A stretch of DNA of 64,000 nt, from NCBI GenBank assembly GCA_963674975.1, contig OY771913.1, positions 1,984,001-2,048,000 of the forward strand, in the 5' to 3' direction. The DNA is from UBA4781 sp963674975 (GTDB lineage: Bacteria; Chloroflexota; Anaerolineae; Anaerolineales; Anaerolineaceae). Below the pieces are notes generated by a model. The model did no database searches, had not been told where the DNA came from, and was given only the letters and a program-made list of their open reading frames with translations. The position numbers were made by a program, and so were the translations under genes. Of the stretch, positions 42,847 through 50,504 are shown in pieces; positions within the stretch are counted from its first letter, which is position 1; each line of letters begins with the position of its first letter.

Positions 42847-42864
42847 ATTGGGAGCGTTCCCAAT
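42847..42864. promoter_or_regulatory. LacI-family operator 2, upstream of ABC operon
   Basis: ATTGGGAGCGTTCCCAAT is the same palindrome as operator 1 read on the other strand. It lies in the 289-base spacer between the repressor gene and the substrate-binding protein gene. I could not assign a confident promoter in that spacer. Confidence 0.75.
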
Positions 42865-43009
42865 TGAGGGTAAACGGAACAAGAAAGTATTAAAAAATCG
42901 AGATTAATTTATTGGTAGGGTTGCGGGGAATTTTTGGGCGAGTGTTTTTTATAACTAACTCTTGTAAAAACATAAAGAACAATTGAAAGATCAAATATTG
43001 ATAGAAAAA

Positions 43010-43025
43010 TTGGGAGCGATACCAG
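43010..43025. promoter_or_regulatory. LacI-family operator 3, degenerate
   Basis: TTGGGAGCGATACCAG matches 13 of 16 positions of operator 2, with the left half intact. With operator 2 it could support looping or cooperative repression of the ABC operon. Confidence 0.5.
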
Positions 43026-43105
43026 CGAAAGGAGGCACTATCGAGGAAGACCATAGATAATTCATCTAAAGAAAATACAAAAAATCAATAAAAGGAGAGA
43101 GGGAA

Positions 43106-44977
43106 ATGCGTAAAAAATTTCTATTCTTTTTAAGTATTTTAATCATCTCTGGAGTTATATTGGCAGCTTGCCAAACAGCAACAGAGACCGAAGAAGTTCC
43201 TACTGATATGACTTCAGAAGAAACCGTATCGGAAAGTTCTGAAGAAGATGCGGGGACTATGCCACGTGATGAAACCCTGTATTTCAATGGGCAGCAGTGG
43301 GGTACAGTTGTTTGCTGGAATCCATATTCCTCTAACTGCAATAACGCCATGGCTTTAGCTCAGCAGGATAATGCTCGCGTACCCATGTTTGAAACACCAT
43401 ACCTCTATAATATGCTTGATGGTAAGATGTATCCTTTGCTGGCGGATGGTGATTATGAATGGGATGATGGCATGACTCAGATCACTTTCAAGATTAACCC
43501 TGCTGCACATTGGAGTGATGGTACACCAGTAACTGCGGATGATGTTGCGTATACTTGGGCATCCCATGTCAAATATAATACACAATTCGGTGCTGCCAAC
43601 AAAGATTACATTGATACGATCGAAGCACTGGATGCCAGTACAGTGGTTGTAAAGGCAGTTCTTGGGGATGATGGAAAAACGATCAATCCTTTGCTTGTTC
43701 AAGCTTATCTGAGCTCGAACTATGTTATTCAGAAAGCATGGACACAGAAATTGGAAGAACGCACTGGTGAAGACCCAGCGGCGTTAATGGCTGATACTGC
43801 GGAAGATGCGGTTTATTCTGGTCCTTATCATCTGTTCTTCTCAGATGATACAAAAGTAGTTCTGGTCCGTGATGATAATTATTGGGGTCAGGATTCAAGC
43901 ATGTGGGGAAAATTACCTGTTCCTAAGTATCTCGCACACGTGATCTATAAAGATAACGCTGCCGGTACAACCGCACTGCAGGCGGGTGAAGTGGATGTCA
44001 GCCAGCAGTTCAACTCTAATGTTCAGGACCTGTGGCTTAAAGACAATCTTCCTATTTCTACCTATCTGGAAGATGCCCCCTATAATATTGGTGCATCTCT
44101 TCCAACCGCTTACTTCAATATGGATTCCTATGGGTTGGATCAGGTTGCAATCCGCAAAGCCATTGCCATGGCAGTAGATTATGACACGATCATTTCAAAT
44201 GCGATGACCAATCAATCTGCTACCTTTACCCAGGTTCCACGTTCTTTGATGAACCCAACTCCGGGTGAGCAGGCTTTGTTTGATCATGATGCCGTCGCAG
44301 ATCTGCAGTGGGCGGGAAATGATATTGAAGGCGCAAACGCACTGCTCGATGAAGCTGGAATCGTAGATGCTGATGGTGATGGCTGGCGTGAATATGATGG
44401 TGTCAACCTCCACTATGCAGCAACCTGCCCTAATGGTTGGTCTGACTGGCAGGCAGCTATCGAGGTAGTTGCAGCCGCTGGTTCAAAGATCGGAATTGAT
44501 ATTACAACCAGCTATCCTGAATGGTCTGTGTATCAGACTGTTGTTACCAACTGGCCGCTTCCTGAAACCGGTTATGATATTCTGATGATGTGGAGCGACG
44601 GTGCAGGTCCAACCCAGCCATGGGGACGCATTCGCCATCTAATTAGCGGTGAATTTGCTGAAACCACGAACAACTGGAATGGTAACTGGGGTGGTTATGC
44701 TAATGCAGAAGCTGATGAATTGATTCAGGCGATTCCTACCATGACAGACGAAGCTGATTTGAAGGAAGCTTATACAAGATTGGTCGAGATCTATCTGACC
44801 GAAGTTCCTTCATTCACGCTCATGTATCGTCCGCAGGCTTTCCATACTGTGAACGAATCTGTATGGACGAATTTCCCTCACCAAGGGGATGGTACAAATC
44901 CGCTAGTTCCACCATTGGATCTGACGGATGGTTGGAGTATCGCGGGTCTCTACAACCTGACTCTTGTGAACGAATAA
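43106..44977 (+). CDS. ABC transporter substrate-binding lipoprotein, family 5 (Opp-type), likely oligosaccharide
   Basis: This 623-residue lipoprotein has a signal peptide ending in LAAC, with lipidated C22, then an acidic linker (about 25-50) and a family-5 solute-binding domain (LADGDYEWDDG, VTADDVAYTW, YSGPYHLFFSDD, VAIRKAIAMAVDYD). Family-5 proteins bind peptides, but in Thermotogales and relatives many bind beta-oligosaccharides; the surrounding GH genes support that here. AAGGAGAG precedes the ATG. A hairpin follows it, before the permease genes, as is common where the binding protein is made in excess. Confidence 0.92.
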   Translation: MRKKFLFFLSILIISGVILAACQTATETEEVPTDMTSEETVSESSEEDAGTMPRDETLYFNGQQWGTVVCWNPYSSNCNNAMALAQQDNARVPMFETPYLYNMLDGKMYPLLADGDYEWDDGMTQITFKINPAAHWSDGTPVTADDVAYTWASHVKYNTQFGAANKDYIDTIEALDASTVVVKAVLGDDGKTINPLLVQAYLSSNYVIQKAWTQKLEERTGEDPAALMADTAEDAVYSGPYHLFFSDDTKVVLVRDDNYWGQDSSMWGKLPVPKYLAHVIYKDNAAGTTALQAGEVDVSQQFNSNVQDLWLKDNLPISTYLEDAPYNIGASLPTAYFNMDSYGLDQVAIRKAIAMAVDYDTIISNAMTNQSATFTQVPRSLMNPTPGEQALFDHDAVADLQWAGNDIEGANALLDEAGIVDADGDGWREYDGVNLHYAATCPNGWSDWQAAIEVVAAAGSKIGIDITTSYPEWSVYQTVVTNWPLPETGYDILMMWSDGAGPTQPWGRIRHLISGEFAETTNNWNGNWGGYANAEADELIQAIPTMTDEADLKEAYTRLVEIYLTEVPSFTLMYRPQAFHTVNESVWTNFPHQGDGTNPLVPPLDLTDGWSIAGLYNLTLVNE

Positions 44978-44998
44978 AAAATATGTGAAAAGATGAGA

Positions 44999-45037
44999 AA
45001 CAGCCATGCTCTGTAAAATAACCGGGGCATGGCTGTT
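44999..45037 (+). other. Hairpin between binding-protein and permease genes
   Basis: AACAGCCATGC (44999-45009) pairs perfectly with GCATGGCTGTT (45027-45037). There is no U-run directly after it. It probably protects the binding-protein mRNA or attenuates readthrough. Confidence 0.6.
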
Positions 45038-45060
45038 CTCTGGGGGAGGGAGGTTGTGCG

Positions 45061-46065
45061 GTGAAGGGTTATCGAAAATTTTTCTTAAATAAATTATTCT
45101 GGCTTTTAATAACAATAGTTTTTGCTTTCATTCTAAATTTCATCCTCCCTCGGCTGATGCCAGGAGATCCGGTAGCAGCAATTATTGCCAGAGTTGCTCA
45201 AGGGATGTCAAGCTCCACAGGAATGAAAGATGTTTACGAACAATATACGAAATTGTTTGGAACTGACAAAACGATAATTGAGCAATTCTTCATATATGTA
45301 AAAAATGTGATCCATGGAAATTTTGGATTATCTTTTAGTCAATATCCTCGTCCTGTTTCAGACATCATCCATTCCGCGATAATGTGGACGGTGTGTTTAC
45401 AGTTCCCTGCTATTCTTGTAAGTTGGATCCTGGGTAACTTACTCGGCGCTTTAGCTGCTTATATTAAAAAAGGATTCGATAAAGTACTTATGCCGATCAG
45501 TATTTTCATAAGCAATATACCAGCCTTTGGGATGGCTATTATTTTATTGGTGATTTTTGGAGTAGAACTAAAGTGGTTTCCGACTTCGGGTGGCTATGGT
45601 TTTGATCTTATACCAAATATGAGCTTGAAGTTTATTTGGTCTGTGATTGTCCATTATCAGTTGCCTTTCTGGTCAATTGTATTGACGGCGATCGGCGGTC
45701 AGGCGATAGGAATGCGTTCAATGTCAATTTATGAATTGAATGCTGATTATGTTAAGTACAGCCGTTTTATGGGTATCAAAGATAAAACGATAGTCAAGTA
45801 TGTCTTTCGAAATGCCATGCTTCCACAGATAACCGGTCTGGCATTATCTCTTGGAACGATGGTGGGCGGAGCTCTTGTGGCTGAAATTATCTTCAGTTAT
45901 CCGGGGCTTGGTTATACTCTCCTTAATGGAATTATGGGTCAAGATTATCCGCTTATCTCCGCAGTTACCATGATTATTACGATCATGGTGGTGATGGCGA
46001 ATTTCCTTATCGAGATAATTTATGGATTAATTGATCCACGTATTAGAGCAGCTCAATTGGAATAG
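45061..46065 (+). CDS. ABC transporter permease (OppB/DppB type)
   Basis: This 334-residue permease has the standard six-helix Opp layout. After the first helix comes LPRLMPGDPVAAI; the coupling EAA-type loop reads ELNADYVKYSRFMGIKDKTIVKYVFRNAMLPQITG, and EIIFSYPGLGYTLLNGIMGQDYPLI ends it. It forms the channel with the next gene's product. The start is GTG 45061, after GGGAGG. The gene lies 83 bases after the binding protein and 14 before the second permease. Confidence 0.95.
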   Translation: MKGYRKFFLNKLFWLLITIVFAFILNFILPRLMPGDPVAAIIARVAQGMSSSTGMKDVYEQYTKLFGTDKTIIEQFFIYVKNVIHGNFGLSFSQYPRPVSDIIHSAIMWTVCLQFPAILVSWILGNLLGALAAYIKKGFDKVLMPISIFISNIPAFGMAIILLVIFGVELKWFPTSGGYGFDLIPNMSLKFIWSVIVHYQLPFWSIVLTAIGGQAIGMRSMSIYELNADYVKYSRFMGIKDKTIVKYVFRNAMLPQITGLALSLGTMVGGALVAEIIFSYPGLGYTLLNGIMGQDYPLISAVTMIITIMVVMANFLIEIIYGLIDPRIRAAQLE

Positions 46066-46079
46066 GGAGGGATAAAACA

Positions 46080-47330
46080 ATGAAAAACGCCCTAGAACAG
46101 GTATTTCATTCAAGAAAATTCGTGGCAGGTTTCTCCATTTTTATGGCGCTATTACTGCTGGTGTTTGTTTATCCAATTTTGATTCGCGATAAACCTTTGG
46201 CTATTATTGGACAGGGGACCTTCTTCCCTCCGGGTATTTATGTTGATGTATATGATAGTCTTAATTCAACTACTTATATCCTGAATTTGGATGATGCTGC
46301 CATAAACAGAATTAATAAAGCATTGGGAGATCAACAACGTCAAGAATTGAAAGATTGGCTTATGCTTGCGGGGGTTCCAGAAGACCAAATTGATATCAAT
46401 AATACTGAACTGCTTCTTGATCTGTGGGAAAAATCTTATGACGAAGCATTAATGATTCCGGGGTTAACATATGCAGAGCAGCGATATTACCAACGCCTTG
46501 ATGATTCTTTGGAAGGTCTTTTATCGATCGAAGGTGTTGTCATTGCAAAGGAAGATGCACAAACCGGAGAGTTAGAAAAAATTGACAGCATTACACAATT
46601 TGATTATGTGAATATTGGTGAAGTTACCAATGTAAGAGTTTTACCTCTTGGAACTGATAACTTTGGCAGAGATGTATTGACAGAATTGGTAAAAGCGCTC
46701 GCCGTGTCTCTACAGATCGGTTTTGTGGCTGGGATCGTAGCAACTTTAATCGGCTTAACTCTTGGCTTGCTATCAGGGTATGTGGGTGGAATTCTAGATG
46801 ATTTTATTATGTTCATCACTAACCTCTTCACGGTGATCCCTTCTTTCGTATTACTAATTCTGATCTCTTTCAGTATTGGGCAGGAAAACCGCGGTGCGAT
46901 TACCATCGCAGTAGTGATCGGGTTTACTTCATGGGTGTGGACTGCAAGAGCAGTGCGGTCGCAGGTAATCTCTCTGCGCAATCGTGACCATGTCAATTTG
47001 TCGAAACTTTCCGGTCATTCAACCTTTCATATCATTGTTAATGATATTCTTCCCTATATTGCTTCTTATGTGATAATGGCGCTCATTCTACAGATCTCAT
47101 CTGCTATTCTTTCAGAAGCGAGTTTATCCATTCTAGGGTTGGGACCAAGAACCACAGACGTGCCTACTCTTGGGCTAATGATGAATTGGGCGATGATCTA
47201 CCAGGCGCATATTCTTGGAAAATGGTGGGCATATTTCCCGGTTATTATGACAATCGCATTGATCACTTTCTCATTAAACTTGATGAATACAGGTCTGGAC
47301 CAGGTATTCAATCCAACATTGAGGGAATAG
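46080..47330 (+). CDS. ABC transporter permease (OppC/DppC type) with large extracytoplasmic insertion
   Basis: The 416-residue protein is the second channel subunit. The first helix is about residues 16-35 and the usual core begins at LGTDNFGRDVLTEL (about 191), followed by five helices with the coupling loop containing LSKLSGHSTFHIIVNDILPYI. Between helix 1 and the core is an insertion of roughly 130 residues, acidic and helical (INRINKALGDQQRQELKDWL), absent from typical OppC of about 300 residues. The insertion should face the outside, next to the binding protein. GGGAGG precedes the ATG. Confidence 0.93.
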   Translation: MKNALEQVFHSRKFVAGFSIFMALLLLVFVYPILIRDKPLAIIGQGTFFPPGIYVDVYDSLNSTTYILNLDDAAINRINKALGDQQRQELKDWLMLAGVPEDQIDINNTELLLDLWEKSYDEALMIPGLTYAEQRYYQRLDDSLEGLLSIEGVVIAKEDAQTGELEKIDSITQFDYVNIGEVTNVRVLPLGTDNFGRDVLTELVKALAVSLQIGFVAGIVATLIGLTLGLLSGYVGGILDDFIMFITNLFTVIPSFVLLILISFSIGQENRGAITIAVVIGFTSWVWTARAVRSQVISLRNRDHVNLSKLSGHSTFHIIVNDILPYIASYVIMALILQISSAILSEASLSILGLGPRTTDVPTLGLMMNWAMIYQAHILGKWWAYFPVIMTIALITFSLNLMNTGLDQVFNPTLRE

Positions 47331-47339
47331 GTGGTTATT

Positions 47340-48347
47340 ATGGAAAAAGTGATACTAGAAGTAAATGATCTGACAACCAAGTATGTCACCCGCTTTCATG
47401 AAGATATTTATGCTGTAGACCATGTTTCTTTAAAAGCTAAAGAAGGAAAATCACTCGGGATTGCAGGCGAATCTGGTTGTGGAAAATCTACACTTGCCCT
47501 TAGCCTGATGGGTTATTATTTTCCCCCTCTTCACTATACTAAAGGAGAGATCATCATTAATGGGCGAAAAATAAATAATATGGATCCTGATGATCTGCGC
47601 AAAACGATCCTGGGGACAGAAATTTCTTATATTCCTCAAGCTGCGATGAATGCACTGAATCCTACACAAAAAATATTCGGTTTTATTAAAGATGTTGTTC
47701 AAGCTCATGAACCAAAAGCAACCAAGGAAGATGTTTATGATCTTGCCAGGGAAAAATTTGAAATCCTGGGGCTTTCGAAAGATGTGCTGGAGAAGTACCC
47801 TGTTGAACTTTCAGGGGGAATGAAACAGCGCACGGTCATTGCAGTTTCAGTGATCCTCCGCCCGAAGATATTAATTGCTGATGAACCTTCCTCAGCTCTT
47901 GATGTGACCTCTCAGAAGATGGTGATCAAGATGCTGAAAGATCTGATGGAAAAAGGCTTTATCAAATCGATGATTTTTATCACTCATGAACTGCCCTTAC
48001 TATACAATGTGACAGATGAGATCATGGTCATGTATGCAGGACAAATTATTGAGCAGGGTACAGCAAAAGAAGTCGTTTTTGACCCACTTCATCCCTATTC
48101 AAAAGGATTGATGAATTCGATACTTGTTCCAGAGAATGGTGCACGGCAGTTAAAACTTTCCGCCATACCAGGAGCACCACCAAACCTGAAATGTCCGCCT
48201 CAAGGATGTCGTTTTGCAGAACGCTGCAAGTATGTGCAGCCAGAATGTAAAGTTCATCCTATCGATTTACAGGATTTAAAGAATGGAAGGACATACCGCT
48301 GCATCTTTTCACAAAAATATCTTAGAAAGGCATATGAAAATGGCTGA
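47340..48347 (+). CDS. ABC transporter ATP-binding protein (OppD type)
   Basis: The 335-residue ATPase has Walker A GESGCGKST, signature LSGGMKQR and Walker B ILIADEPSSALD. Its C-terminal Opp extension contains the cysteine motif CRFAERCKYVQPEC, typical of OppD/DppD. It energises the two permeases. ATG 47340 is chosen after AGGTGG; a GTG nine bases earlier overlaps that site. Its end overlaps the next ATPase by 14 bases. Confidence 0.95.
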   Translation: MEKVILEVNDLTTKYVTRFHEDIYAVDHVSLKAKEGKSLGIAGESGCGKSTLALSLMGYYFPPLHYTKGEIIINGRKINNMDPDDLRKTILGTEISYIPQAAMNALNPTQKIFGFIKDVVQAHEPKATKEDVYDLAREKFEILGLSKDVLEKYPVELSGGMKQRTVIAVSVILRPKILIADEPSSALDVTSQKMVIKMLKDLMEKGFIKSMIFITHELPLLYNVTDEIMVMYAGQIIEQGTAKEVVFDPLHPYSKGLMNSILVPENGARQLKLSAIPGAPPNLKCPPQGCRFAERCKYVQPECKVHPIDLQDLKNGRTYRCIFSQKYLRKAYENG

Positions 48348-49155
48348 TGGAAACGAAGTGTGCCTCTGTGGAGAAGGATTGACCAAGATCTATTTGAATG
48401 GTCGTCAGAAAAATGTTGCAGTAGATCATGTGGATTTTGAAATATTTCAGCATAAGACCATTTCGATTGTAGGCGAATCGGGCAGCGGGAAGACGACACT
48501 GGCGAAAATGCTGTTGGGATTGACCAAGCCAACAGAGGGTGAGATCTATTTTCAGGGAAAGGAACGGGACTTAAGCACTTCTAGAAAAAGAACAGAATAT
48601 TGGAAATTCATTCAGGCTATCTTTCAAGATCCTTATTCTTCCTACAATACTTTTAATAAAGTGGATACGGTACTGCTTGATTGCATTAACATGAGAGGGG
48701 GAAAAAGGCTTCCCCATAAAAAGAAATATGAGATGATGGAAGACGCTTGCTGTTTTGTGAACTTAAAATTTGATGAGTTAACCAATAAATATCCTTTTGA
48801 GCTTTCTGGTGGGCAAATGCAGCGGCTTATGATCGCACGAATTTTCATATTAAAACCAAGAATCCTGATTGCAGATGAACCCACATCGATGATTGATGCC
48901 TGTTCGCGTGCAACGATCTTGGAAATGCTGATGAAATTAAAAAAAGAAGAGGGAATGACAGTTATTTTTATTACCCATGATATTGGTTTAGCTTATTATA
49001 TTTCTGATTGCGTGTACATCATGGAACATGGAAAGATCGTCGAAAGCGGTTCTGCAGAAGATGTCATTTTACATCCAAAGGAGAAATATACTAAACGCTT
49101 GATCAGCGATGTGCCAAAAATTCATCAAGAATGGGATCTTTCTACGATCAATTAA
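48334..49155 (+). CDS. ABC transporter ATP-binding protein (OppF type)
   Basis: The 273-residue ATPase has Walker A GESGSGKTT, Q-loop IFQDPYSSYN, signature LSGGQMQR and Walker B ILIADEPTSMIDA. It pairs with the OppD-type ATPase. It lacks the long C-terminal extension of many OppF proteins. ATG 48334 follows AAAGG inside the end of the previous gene, implying coupled translation. It is the last gene of the ABC set; a 131-base gap then leads to the MFS gene. Confidence 0.94.
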   Translation: MKMADGNEVCLCGEGLTKIYLNGRQKNVAVDHVDFEIFQHKTISIVGESGSGKTTLAKMLLGLTKPTEGEIYFQGKERDLSTSRKRTEYWKFIQAIFQDPYSSYNTFNKVDTVLLDCINMRGGKRLPHKKKYEMMEDACCFVNLKFDELTNKYPFELSGGQMQRLMIARIFILKPRILIADEPTSMIDACSRATILEMLMKLKKEEGMTVIFITHDIGLAYYISDCVYIMEHGKIVESGSAEDVILHPKEKYTKRLISDVPKIHQEWDLSTIN

Positions 49156-49286
49156 TAATTGGGAAATTAATAAAATGTGACAGGAGATATCCGATATTTT
49201 ATTCATCTGTTTGTTGTATGAATAGAGTTGAAGACCAATTCTTGTTGAAAACACTGTTTCATTAATTATTGAAAGGGAAAAATAAT

Positions 49287-50504
49287 TTGGAAAAAATCAA
49301 AAGGATCATTGCATATCCAAATATTGGATTAATTACTCTTGCTTATATTGCATTTATTGCCCTGGGCATGCCTGATGGTTTGTTGGGTGTGGCATGGCCA
49401 TCTATCCGTGCCAGTTTTTCCATCCCTTTGGATGCAGTTGGTGTGCTGATCTCGGCATCGGTGGCTGGCTATTTAACTTCCAGCTTCCTCAGTGGTCTCC
49501 TTGTTTCTCACTTGGGAATTGGAAAAGTTCTCTCAATAAGCTGTGCGATGACAGGTATAGCGCTTCTTTCTTATACGCTTGTCTCGGATTGGTGGATGAT
49601 GGTGCTTCTGGGTGTAATGAGCGGCTTGGGGGCAGGAGCGATTGACGCCGGTTTGAACGGGTTTGTGGCTGCGAATTTTAGTGAAAGGTTAATGCAGTGG
49701 CTGCATGCCAGTTACGGGATTGGCATTACTCTCGGGCCAATCATTATGACATTATCCCTTTCAAAGTTAAATTCTTGGAGAGTCGGGTATCGTGTTGTGG
49801 CTGTTTTCCAACTTGTTCTGGCAGCCTGCTTTATGGCTACACTTCCTTTGTGGAAAATAAAGAAATCTTCATTAACAGATAAAGATCTAGAATCCCAGCC
49901 TGTAAAGAAGATCCCTTTCTTTGAGACATTACGAAAACCACAAGTATGGATGAGTATGCTCTTATTCTTTTTGTATGTGGGTTCTGAAGTATCCTTTGGT
50001 ACTTGGACCTACAGTCTTCTGACGGAATCACGAGGTATTGACCGGACCTTGGCGGGATACTTTGTCGGTAGTTATTGGGCAACCTTTACTATTGGTCGTA
50101 TTATTGCCGGTTTTTTTGTGAAGAAAATTGGTGTAAATGCTCTGATACAGGGGAGTGTAGCGGTTGCTTTGTTTGGGACAATTTTATTGATATGGAATCC
50201 ATCTGACATAATAAATTTACTAGCAGTAGCTTTGATAGGTTTTGCCATAGCGCCTATTTTCCCATCTTTGATGTCGAGCACCAAAGACCGAGTGGGTGCT
50301 GGTCTTTCCACCAACACCATTGGTATACAAATCGCTTCTTCTGGATTGGGAACCGTGATTATCCCCAGTATCCTGGGTGTGCTTGCACGCAATTATTCAC
50401 TGGAAGTCATTCCGACGTGCCTGATCGTTGTATTTTCACTCTTATTCTGTGTTTATCGCATCTCGTTGATAAATACAAAAAAAGAGGGGAAAGGTAACCC
50501 TTAA
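49287..50504 (+). CDS. Major facilitator superfamily transporter
   Basis: This is a 405-residue protein with twelve helices in two halves. The first has GMPDGLLGVAWPSIRASF and the loop after helix 2 has HLGIGKVLS; the second repeats FVKKIGVNALIQG. It resembles FucP/sugar-type and general MFS proteins of the YbjJ class; the substrate is not clear. Its place between the ABC importer and beta-mannosidase suggests monosaccharide or disaccharide uptake or efflux. The start is TTG 49287, after AAAGGG. Its stop codon overlaps the GH2 start (TAATG). Confidence 0.85.
   Translation: MEKIKRIIAYPNIGLITLAYIAFIALGMPDGLLGVAWPSIRASFSIPLDAVGVLISASVAGYLTSSFLSGLLVSHLGIGKVLSISCAMTGIALLSYTLVSDWWMMVLLGVMSGLGAGAIDAGLNGFVAANFSERLMQWLHASYGIGITLGPIIMTLSLSKLNSWRVGYRVVAVFQLVLAACFMATLPLWKIKKSSLTDKDLESQPVKKIPFFETLRKPQVWMSMLLFFLYVGSEVSFGTWTYSLLTESRGIDRTLAGYFVGSYWATFTIGRIIAGFFVKKIGVNALIQGSVAVALFGTILLIWNPSDIINLLAVALIGFAIAPIFPSLMSSTKDRVGAGLSTNTIGIQIASSGLGTVIIPSILGVLARNYSLEVIPTCLIVVFSLLFCVYRISLINTKKEGKGNP

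Noticed and set aside
43106..49155. Peptide transporter annotation for the Opp-type ABC genes
   Set aside because: Family names suggest peptides, but the LacI operators and the surrounding glycosidases make oligosaccharide import more likely; peptide transport is not formally excluded.
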